Source: Parasponia andersonii
Taxonomy: Eukaryota; Streptophyta; Magnoliopsida; Rosales; Cannabaceae
Direction of reading: 5' to 3'
Assembly: GCA_002914805.1 (NCBI GenBank)
Contig: JXTB01000191.1
Span: forward strand, 388,280-452,279
Length of the DNA stretch: 64,000 bases
Part shown: piece after piece, positions 1 through 10,200 of the stretch
How the letters are laid out: each line of letters opens with the position of its first letter
How positions within the stretch are numbered: the first letter of the stretch is position 1
The notes under the pieces: model-generated
Databases searched by the model: none
The model's input: the letters and a program-made list of their open reading frames with translations, nothing else
What the model was told of the DNA's origin: nothing
Program-made: the position numbers and the translations under genes

Positions 1-1204
1 TTTTGAACAGTTTTTCAATGCTAGTTATTAGCTGTTAAGTACTTTAAGTGATTTATACACTCCTGAGTCAATTTAAGATTAAGTTTCCTAAATTGTCTAA
101 AGTTCTGATTTCGGTCTTGTTCAATTATCTTGATGCATTCTTTTGTAAAATGTGTACCTTGAATAATAGTAATTTATGACAGGTAATTAGTACACCAATC
201 TCTAGAGGATATTGAACCTTTCCACTATCAGTTTCTATTCAAGACACGAGGTAAGTAAAGACTTACAACTACATCACAAGAACTATATGGAAGATGTATT
301 TATGTGAAACTTATTCCTGAAAGTTAAGAAATGGCATGTGTATGGCATGTTTTGTATGCAAATAGAGATTTTTATTATTAGAGTATTTGAAAATGAGTAC
401 CATTGTACCAATTTTATAAGATAAGTTTTAATGGCAATTGTTAGTCTGTCAGAGCTGGATAGGTAAGTCTGTTGATGTAGACTCTCCCGTTGAAGCAGGA
501 TTTGCGGATGTTATGATGTGTCTCGTTGAAGTGGGACAAGATTAGCGCGGTGTGGGAGGCCCCTTTGATGAGGGAAGGAGTTTTCAAGAACCTCACACGA
601 CGGTCGCACCTTATTTTTACTCTTGGCCAGAGTTCTGCCTAATGTTATCACGACCTATCGACTTACGGGATAAGCAATGCTCTAAGGGGCCCAATTATGA
701 ATAAGTTTTGAGGAAAATATATGAACTAAAATGTTTAAGAAAGAAAAGGGTACAACGGGAACTTTACGAGATTTTAAAGTATACATAAGCATGCATAGTT
801 TTACTTCCTAAGCTTTAGCTCATTTTAGTCTTGTGATGCAGATGAGGAGGTACATTTTGGTGTTGACTAGCTGGTTGCCTGACTTGCCTTTTGTTGTCGT
901 GATTATACAGATGTAGATGAGCTTGACCTGTGGGCGATATTTTTTGTTTTGAGATATTTTGGTGTAATATAAATATTACTGCTAATGGCAAAATCGACTG
1001 GTGAAAACCTCTTTTGATTGTACATTTTGTAAAGACACTTTTAACAAGACATACCATGCAGTTTCTTTTGTCCTAAAGTTCTAGAAAGTTCAAAAAAAAA
1101 AAATTGCCCAGCTTTTTATCAAAACAAAAGATAATGTTTAAGAAAGAATAATACTTTATAGTTTGACTGTATATGACAATATGGTTAAACTAGGGGGTGT
1201 TACA
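1..1204 (-). repeat. Long LTR of gypsy type, truncated by the window edge
   Basis: This stretch is colinear with about 13823-14978, apart from small indels and one gap of about 45 bases. Both copies end on the plus strand in GGGGTGTTACA, so read on the minus strand the LTR starts TGTAACACCCC, a common start for plant Ty3/gypsy LTRs. At 1205 the sequence changes abruptly to copia integrase. No coding sequence is seen in it. Gypsy type is inferred from the terminus only. Confidence 0.7.
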
Positions 1205-3243
1205 TGGACAGAAGCTGTTGCATGCGTAGTTTATTTGTCCAATCGATCTCTAACAAGAAGTGTGTGGGAAAAGACACCACAAGAAGCATAAAGCTGAAGG
1301 AAGCCTAAGATCTCCCACTTGAGAGTCTTTGAAAGTATAACCCATGTGCATGTGCCAGACGAACATAGAACCAAGCTTGATGATAAAAGTGAGAAGTTCA
1401 TTTTCATCGGCTATGACACCAACTCCAAACGATATAATTTATACAATCCTAAAAATGGAAAAGTAATCATCAGTCAAGATGTACTATTCGATAAAGATGG
1501 TAAATGGGACTTTGGTTCTCAAACAAATGACTATAATTTTTTTCAACAATTTGAAGATATGGAAATACTAGTAGAGCAAGGAAGAAAAGTCCATCAAGAG
1601 GCTAGTACTCACCTTCCTCACCAACATCATCCACTCATGAAGATTCACCTCCATTTTTCTTAACTGAAAGGCATAAAGAATGTACAAGAAGTCTTGAAGA
1701 TCTATATAAGGTGACTAATAGACTTGAAAACCTCACTCTATTTTGCCTATTGGTTGATTGGGTACCGGTGAATTTCCAAGAGGCTGTACAAGATGAAAAA
1801 TGGAGGAATACGATAGATGAAGAAGTCAAAGCCATAGAGAAAAATGACACTTGGGAACTATTCACTCTTCCTAAAGGTCATAAAGTTATCGGTGTAAAAT
1901 AGGTGTACAAGGTGAAGAAGAATGCCAATAGAGAGGTAGAAAGATACAAAGCAAGGCTAGTAGCAAAAGGCTATAGTCAAAGAGCCGGCATTGGCTACGA
2001 TGAGGTATTCACTCCTATTATACGATTGGAAATTATAAGACTAATTATTTCTCTTGCTGCTCAGAACAAATGGAAGATTCATTAGATGGATATAAAGTCT
2101 GTATTTCTAAATAGAGTTCTTGAAGAAGAAATCTATATCAAACAACCATTGGGTTATGAGGTGAAGGGGCAAAGATATGAGGTTTTGAAGCTAAAGAAGG
2201 CTCTTTACGGTCTAAAGCAAGCACCAAGAGCATGGAACAGCCGGATTGACAAATATTTCCAAGAGAATGAATTCATTAAGTGCCCTTATGAACATGTTCT
2301 CTATGTTAAGACTAAAAATGGATACATTCTGGTCGTATGCTTGTACGTGGAAGATCTCATATTCACTGGAAGTAATCCAAGGATGTTTGATGAATTTAAG
2401 AGAGTAATAACATATGAGTTTGAAATAGCAAATATCTGACTTTTGGTGTACTACCTCGGCATAGAAGTCAAGTAAAAGGAAGAAGGCATCTTTATCTCTA
2501 AAGAAAACTATATAGAGGAGATCCTGAAGAAGTTCAATATGGATGATTACAAGCCGATAAATACACACCAGTGGATCCAACACTTTTCAAGTGCCTTGTT
2601 GGATGCCTTCAGTACCTGATATGTATAAGGGCCGATATTCTCTATGCAACTGGACTAGTGAGTCGTTACATAGAAACTCCAACAACTACTCACTTCAAAA
2701 GCTGTAAAGAGAATTTTCTGTTACCTAAAAGGTACGATCAATCTTGGCTTGTTCTATTTAGTTTCTAATGATTACAAACTTGTTGATTACAGTGATAGCA
2801 ATTGGGCTAGAGATACTGATGATCGAAAAAGCATAATTGGTTTTGTGTTTTTCATCAAAGAAACTGCCTTCACCTAGGTATCTAAGAAACAACTGATTTT
2901 CACCATTTCGACATACAAAGCTAAGTACGTAGCTGCTACATCATGTGTTAGTCATGCAATCTGGCTAAGAAGGTTGTTGAAAGAGTTAAACATACCTCAA
3001 AAGGAGCCAATGGAGATTTGTATCGACAATAAGTCAGCAATAACTTTGGCTAAAAATTCAGTCTTTCATGACCGAAACAAGCATATCGACACTCACTATC
3101 ATTACATAAGAGAATGTATTGTAAACTAAGAAGTACAATTAGAGTATGTGAAATTACATGATCAGATTGCTGATATTTTCACCTAGCCACTCAAGTCTAA
3201 AGACTTCGCAAGATTAAGAAACTTGCTTGGTATTATAAAATGA
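1205..3243 (+). pseudogene. Broken copia pol fragment (IN C-terminus, RT, RNase H)
   Basis: Integrase C-terminal sequence occupies about 1205-1560, reverse transcriptase about 1780-2750 and RNase H about 2780-3240. Frames are interrupted by many stops, for example TAA near 1289, TAG at 1900-1902 and 2083-2085, and TGA at 2437-2439. The RT active-site motif reads YVED at 2344-2355 where copia RTs have YVDD, so one catalytic aspartate is changed. About 40 bases before 2570 are missing compared with copia B. It cannot make a working polyprotein. Confidence 0.85.
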
Positions 3244-3256
3244 GTTTAAGAGAGGG

Positions 3257-3722
3257 TGTTGAAAATAAACTTGTTTAAGCCCATAAGGCATTCTAGGCCC
3301 ATCAACATGAGGCCCAATAAGTTGAAGTTAGCCCAAGTACAAAGCTCATAAAAGAAGAAGTCCAAGTCCAAATTAAAGAAGTCTTCCACCTAAAATCTTC
3401 TAGTATAAGTGAGATATTAGTTTTTTACATGTAAATTATTTGATTACTTAGATTATCATTAGAAGTGTGTAGAAGAAAATATGTGTGACTTAAAGATTTT
3501 TGTAATTATTTATTTGTGTGGTTCTCATTGTTTCTCATGTAGTATAAATACCCCTCCCCATTTGAGTTCTAAGCATTAAGTAAGAAGCAAAGCTTCTTAG
3601 AGTGAAGAGAAGAAAGAAAGAAGCATAGCTTCTAGTGAGTGAATGAGTTTGAAGAGTGAAGTTGAGAATTTTCTCTTCTAAAAATATTTGAGTGAATAAT
3701 AAAGCTCGTTTTATTTCCAACA
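3257..3722 (+). repeat. 3' LTR of copia A
   Basis: Starts TGTTGAAAATAAAC directly after the purine tract AAGAGAGGG and ends TTTCCAACA. It is 466 bases and closely similar to both LTRs of copia B (18919-19378 and 23774-24230). It holds a TATA-like TATAAATA at about 3541, in the same place as in copia B. Confidence 0.9.
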
Positions 3723-4186
3723 TATAGCACCGAAACAATTTTTTCCTTTTTTTTTGAAAAGAAGTCCCTCCAGAAAAGAAAACGTCCTTTTAACAAAACT
3801 AATCAAGGCCAATTTAAATTGAAAATTTGGAACTACAGAGTACCGTACTTATGAATACTTATCTTTTGCAAGAAGCCTAAAACCATAATCAGAACATTAC
3901 TTTCCTGTGTACATAATGTTACCCAGAGCAAGACCACATGAATCCACTTGGACAACAGTCAAACACAATAGAGCAAGAATTTAGCAGAAAGAAAGAAATA
4001 GAAAGGTAGATAAGATGTGAGTTTTGCAATAATAATATAAGAATCCAAAAGCAAGTTTTTACCCACATGGGATCTTTTGGCATGTCCACGGTTTAACTTT
4101 CATGGTCTATATAGATTCTAAAGAAAAACAAGAAGAAAAGAATTCAGAAGGGTACGTTCCCAACGGCCGCATGGTTCATACATTTT
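3723..4186. other. 3' flank of MATH copy 1, no gene
   Basis: No coding feature seen. About 3940-4110 resembles the 3' flanks of the other MATH copies (near 33825-33890 and 61630-61680), sharing a CCACTTGG block and a stretch around TTTTGGCATGTCCA. This supports duplication of a unit larger than the coding region. Confidence 0.6.
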
Positions 4187-4291
4187 CTAAACAAATAGGG
4201 AATGATCAGCCTTCATAGACTCCCACGACCATTCCATATCACTAATCACCTTCTCTACCCACTCCTTCTTGATCTTAGACAACCTCGTGTC
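4187..4291 (-). pseudogene. Detached C-terminal tail of MATH copy 1
   Basis: Continuing the frame past TAG 4292-4294 gives 34 more codons, including WVEKVISDMEWSWESMK, ending at TAG 4187-4189. Copies 2 and 3 have the same tail in frame (DEMDKSWESLK and ADVDRSWESLK). The block is therefore former coding sequence behind a nonsense change, probably CAG or GAG to TAG. Confidence 0.8.
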
Positions 4292-7200
4292 CTATTCAAC
4301 ATTGACCAGATCCTGTCTTGAAGTGGTTTCTTGACCAGCCACATCTTCAAGCCTCTTCCTAAGCAGTGCTTTCTTTGCCTTCCTTTCACTCAACAGTCTC
4401 CTTAGCTCAGCTATTTCTTGATCAAGAACCTCCGCTTCATTCCTTATAGGTAATAACTCAGAGAATAACTGCTCCATAGTGGTCTTCAGCTCACCTACTG
4501 ACTTTCCCTTCTCTTGGGCCACACATATGCCTTGTATTGCAGCTTTATATTGCTCACAAGTTTTGTAAAAGTTTGCTAGAAATTTGGCTGTCCCATCTAT
4601 CATTTTGTCAGGGGATGAATTGCTACTCAGCAAGATAGTGAGGCCATGTTTTGCAATTTTCTTTCCACGAGCATTCTCCTCGATACTGCTTGAAGAAGGG
4701 CAGAAGCTGCTCAGCTTCTCTACCTTAGAAGTCTTTCCTTCCAATAAATTTTGGACTTCATCAGTAAACAAGGCATCAAACTCGGCAAAAGAAGAGGAGC
4801 TTTTTCCCACTCTTGCAGCTGTTGGCTACTTAAACAAAGCAAGAAACAAGTTAGATGGCTCAGTTAACCAAAATAAAACACATCCCAAAGTTATAAGTCA
4901 AGGATAAAAGAAAAACATCAAGTATTACTTGAGGAGAAAAGCCAACGAGTTTTCTAACTCCCTAACTTATACCCAATCATCTGAATGACATCATTGTTGC
5001 ATTGATGAATCCTCATTAAGGAATATGAGATTCTTCCCCTCCATTTCCTTCAGCCAATCTCTGTATACAAGGTCAAAGGAACACAAACACCACAAAGAAA
5101 AATTACGATACTAGAACTAGAATTAAAGCTAACCTTGTCTGAATCAGCCTTTTTCTTTCTCCTTAGCTCATTTTTGTCTTGTTCTTCACTCAACCATAGC
5201 TGCAATGTAAATTCCAAAGAGCGTTGTACAATAGTATGCTTTCTCGAAGACAAAAATGTGAACCCTCAAAGTCCTTTTAAAGTAAAGATCATGTAACAAG
5301 TTTACGAGGAAAGAATTTCTAAAATCCTCATTTCTAAAACTAACCTCAGCTTGAATAGTGCATTCTCCTCTCACAAAAAAATCTCTCATAGGGTCATAAA
5401 ATTCATTAAGAGGAATGAAGGAAGCGAAACCGCAGCGACTCTCATGTGCATTGAACTTGTGCACTACTTCTGCAAAATGCAAAAAGAACACCAATTGCAT
5501 CAAACACTATAAGTATGCTAGAAATAAACCTATTTTGTGACCCATTGGGCCATAATTTAGTTATTTAGGCTTATGTTGTAAGTTGGGCTTATTTTGGTGA
5601 TGTGTGTGTCTAATAGCCCATAGCTTAATATCCAAGTTTCTAGAGTATTCTTATATTTGCTAGATTACTCTTGTATTTTGTATAATTAATTAGGTGGTGG
5701 AAGTTACATAGAGTATCTAGAATCATCCTTGGAGTAGTATAAATAGAGTGCTCCTCCCCCCATTTTGTATCAAGCAAAAAAGAAAAACAATTCAAGTAAT
5801 AATACAAGTTCATCTCTTCCACCAAAATTCTTTCTAGTTTCTTCCTTAGCCTTTCTAGCATTTCTAGCCTTAAAAACCTCCTATTTTCAACAAAGTGGTA
5901 TCAGAGCAAGGTTGTAAGTTCTCTTGAAATTGTAAGTATGCTCTGTGGTTGCATCTTTGACTAATCTTCCACATCAGAAAAGAATCCTTGAGATTGAGAG
6001 TATTAGCCATTTGTTCTAAACATACTACTATTACATATCAAATAGAAGAGCTCGGAGAGACGAACATGCTGCCGTAAGAATCAGCCCAATCGGAGTACAA
6101 ACGAGTCTGAACGAGTCGTCAGAAATTTGCTGCCACAAACTGAGTCAACTCACTGAGTTGAGCCGAGTTAGAGGCGTTTGACCGAGCCATCAGAGCAGTT
6201 GACCAAGCCATCAAAGCCGTTTGACTGCGCCGTTGACTAAGTCGTCAAAGTCGTTGACTGCATCGTTGACCATCCTATTGACCAGCGTTGACCTTTGACT
6301 AAGTGTTGAGTTTGACTAGTCGATATACAAGTCAATCTTAAGGTTTTTCGATGTTCTGGATCTATCTTGTAGTCCAAAATTTCCAAAAACTCACTCTGTT
6401 AAGAGTTATGGCTACTGGCACTCTAGCATCTCTTCAAGTTCCACCACTTCAAGGCAGCAACTTTGATAATTGGACTATCAAAATGAAAGTCCTCCTTGGA
6501 GCACATGATGTTTGGGAAGTAGCAGAGAAAGGCTACGAAGAGTCAAGTAATGAGGCAACACTATCTTCATCACATAAGGATAGTTGAAAAGATTCAAGAA
6601 AAAGAGACAAAAAAGCTCTCTTCCTCATCTACCAGGCCTTAGATGACGACGGGTTTGAGAAAATCTTAAGTGCAACCTCCGCTAAGGAAGCATGGGAGAA
6701 ACTTCAAATTTCATACAAAGGAGAAGAAAAGGTCAAAAAGGTCCGCCTTCAAACTCTAAGAAGAGAGTTTGATTTATTACATATGATAGAAACTGAGTCA
6801 GTTTCTGACTACTTTTCTAGAGTTCTAATCATTTCCAATCAAATGAAGAGAAATAGTGAGAAACTAGAAAATATTATGATCATAGAAAAGATTCTTCGAT
6901 TGTTAGATCCAAAATTCGAGAATATTGTTACTATCATTGAAGAAACCAAAGCCTTAAGAGCCATGACGATAGAACAACTCTTGGGTTCCTTGCAAGCCCA
7001 CGAAGAAAAAAAAAGAAGATGCAAAATTTCAATGAGCAACTCCTTAAGACTCAACTTTAAGAGAAAGAAGAAGATTCCGGCAATGGAAGAGGCCATGGCC
7101 AAGGAAGAGGTCGTGGATGTGGAAGAGGAGGAGGAGGATGCTTCAACAACAATTATGAAAATGGATATAGATGAGAAAGTTTGACAAGAGGTCGTGGAAG

Positions 7201-10200
7201 AGGTAACCCACAATGTTGACATGACAAGTCCCAAATCAAGTGTCACAATTGTCAGAGATATGGTCATTATGCTTCCGAATGTAGAGCTCTAAAGAAGATG
7301 CAAGAAATAGCCAACTATGCTAAGATAAAAGACAAGAGGAAGATGTGTTGTTGTTAGCATGCAAGGAGACCAATAGGTACCTAGAAAATATATGGTATCT
7401 TGATAGTGGAGTAAGTAATCATATGTATGGAAGAAGAGATATGTTCGTAGAGGTTGACGAGTCGGTGACTGGGAATGTTTCATTCGGAGATGATTCCAAG
7501 ACAACAGTAAAGGGCAAAGGTAAAATTCTCATACACTTGAGAAATGGAGAACACCAGTTTATTCCAAATGTTTACTACGTGCCTAACATGAAGAGTAATA
7601 TCTTGAGTCTTGACCAACTCTTAGAGAAAGGCTATGATATTCACATGAAAGAAAATGGTCTTTCTTTAAGAGACAATAGAAACAAGTTAATCACCAAAGC
7701 GCCAATTACAAGAAATAAAATGTTCTTGTTACACATTCAAAATGACGTAGCAAAATGTCTAAAGGCTTGCTACAAAGATTTATCATGGCTTTGGTACCTA
7801 AGTTTTGGACATCTCAATTTTGGCAGCCTGGAATTACTAGCAAAGAAGGAGATGGTTCAAGGTCTACCCTTTATCAGTCAACCTGATCAATTATGTGAAG
7901 GATGCTTATTGGGAAAGCAATTCAGAAAAAGCTTTCCAAGAGAATCGAGTTCCTGAGCCCATAAACCACTTGAGCTCATACATACCGACGTGTGTGCTCT
8001 AATAAGACCAAACTCTCTCAATAAGAGTAACTACTTTCTCCTCTTTATCGATGATTTTTCAAGAAAGACCTGGGCGTATTTCTTGAAGGAGAAATCGGAA
8101 CTGTTTGAAAAATTCAAGAAGTTCAAGGCACTTGTTGAAAAGGAAAGTGGTCAAAGTATCAAGGCAATGAGATCTGATAGAGGTGGAGAATTCACATCCC
8201 ACTAGTTTCAGAAGTATTGTGAAGACAACGACATTCGCTGTCCTTTAACAGTACCAAGATCTCCCCATCAGAATGGTATTACAGAAAGGAAGAATAGAAC
8301 AATCTTAGACATAGCCAGAAGCATGCTTAAGAGCAAAGGAATGCAAAAGGAGTTTTGGGCTGAAGCTGTAGCTCGTGCAGTTTACTTGTCAAATCGCTCT
8401 CCAACAAGAAGTGTATGGGAAAAGATGCCACAAGAAGCTTAGAGTGGAAGAAAGCCTGGAATCTCTCACCTAAAAGTGTTTGGAAGCATAGCTTATGCTC
8501 ATGTGCCTGATGAAAAGAGAACCAAGCTCGATGATAAAAGTGAAAAGTTTGTCTTCATCAGCTACGACTCTAACTTAAAAGGCTACAAGCTCTATAATCC
8601 AAGCAATGGCGAGGCTATTATTAGTCGCGATATGGAGTTTGACGAAGAAAGCACCTAGGAATGGCACAAACAAGAGGGTAATTATGACTTCCTACCATAC
8701 ATTGAAGAAGAAAGCGAGCAACAAAGAATAGAGCAAGTAAGAGAAGAACTATAAGAGCCTGTCACCCCACCTACTTCACCAATGGCAAGCACTCATCAAG
8801 AAACAATATCAGGATCATCTTCAAGAGCAGTTCAAGTGAAAGAATACCAAGATTAAGGAGTTTACAAGAGATGTATGAGGTGACTGAGAATCAAAATGAC
8901 CTGACTCTCTTTTGCCTCCTTACTGATTGTGAACCATTAAGCTTTGATAAAGCTACACAAAGTAAAGAGTGGCGAGCTGTGATGGATGAAGAAATAAAAG
9001 CGATCACAAAGAATGATACATGGAAGCTTGCTACACTTCCAAAAGAGTACAAAGCAATCGGCGTGAAATGGGTTTACAAGGCTAAAAAGAATGCTAAAGG
9101 AGAAGTGGAGAGATATAAGGCAAGATTGATTGCGAAGGGATACAGTCAAAGACCAGGCATAGACTCTGATGAGGTATTTGCTCCTGTCACACGTCTAGAA
9201 ACGGTACAATTGATCATCTCATTAGCTGCTCAAAATAAATAGAAAATTCATCAAATGGATGTCAAGTCTGCTTTCTTAAATGGAGTCCTTGAAGAAGAAG
9301 TCTATATAAAGCAACCATCTGGGTATGAGATTAAGGGATAAGAAGATAAGGTCTTAAAGTCGAAGAAGGCCCTTTATAGGTTAAAGCAAGCACCAAGAGC
9401 ATGAAATAGCCACATCGACAAGTACTTCCAAGATAACAACTTCATTAAATGTCCTTATGAGCATGCGTTGTATATCAAAGTAAAAGATGGAGACATCTTG
9501 ATCGTGTGCCTCTATGTCGATGATCTCATCTTCACAGGGAGTAATCCATCTATGTTCAAAGAGTTTAAGAAAGCAATGACAAAGGAGTTCGAGATTACTA
9601 ACATCGGACTCATGTGTTACTATCTTGGCATAAAAGTGAAGCAACAAGAAGATAGAATTTTCATTTCACAAGAAGGCTATGCTAAGGAGATTATCAAGAA
9701 GTTCAAGATGAATGATTGCAAGGCTGTCAATACACCGATCGAATATAGAGTCAAGCTATCAAAGCATGATAAAGGAGAAATAGTGGATCCAACATTCTAC
9801 AAGAGCTTAGTTGGAAGTTTACGCTACCTGTCTTGCACAAGACCTGACATTCTCGATGCTATGGGCCTGGTCAGCCGTTACATGGAATCTCCAACAATCA
9901 CTCACTTAAAAGTTGCCAAAAGAATCCTTCGATATATTAAAGGTACACCTAACTTTGGCTTACGATATTCATCATTGAATAACTATAATCTTGTGGGTTA
10001 TAGTGACAGTGATTGGAGTGGAGACTTAGATGATCAAAATAGTACAAGTGGTTTTATATTCTTTATGAGAGACACTGCTTTCACATGGATGTCTAAGAAG
10101 TAACCAATCGTCACACTTTCAAGTTGTGAAGCAGAGTATGTTGCAGCTACATCATGTGTCTGTCATGCGATTTGGCTAAGAAATTTGTTGAAGAAATGAT

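Larger units (their letters stand above)
1205..3722 (+). mobile_element. Copia element A, 5'-truncated (integrase end, RT, RNase H, 3' LTR)
   Basis: Ty1/copia element of the same family as the one at 18919-24230, which it matches from 21925 onward. Its 5' half (5' LTR, gag, protease, most of integrase) is not present here: at 1204/1205 it meets the end of a gypsy-type LTR, most simply because that LTR inserted into it. The rest runs integrase C-terminus, reverse transcriptase, RNase H, purine tract, 3' LTR. Its target duplication cannot be checked because the left end lies outside the window. Confidence 0.85.

Noticed and set aside
815-1057. Small minus-strand frame shared by 815-1057 and 14602-14874
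   Set aside because: Both lie in the same LTR family and differ in frame and ends. They are shared by repeat homology, with no sign of protein conservation.
4584-4907. Plus-strand frame of 107 codons across the coil exon of MATH copy 1
   Set aside because: It is antisense to a conserved coiled-coil exon. The similar plus-strand frames at 33975-34320 and 62081-62281 are antisense shadows of the same exon in the other copies.
5896-5907. tRNA gene at the TGGTATCAGAGC sites
   Set aside because: Only the 12-base primer complement is present next to an LTR. There is no cloverleaf.
6839-7267. Minus-strand frame of 142 codons rich in S and T
   Set aside because: Antisense to the gag of copia C. 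The low-complexity composition comes from the K/E-rich gag tail on the other strand.
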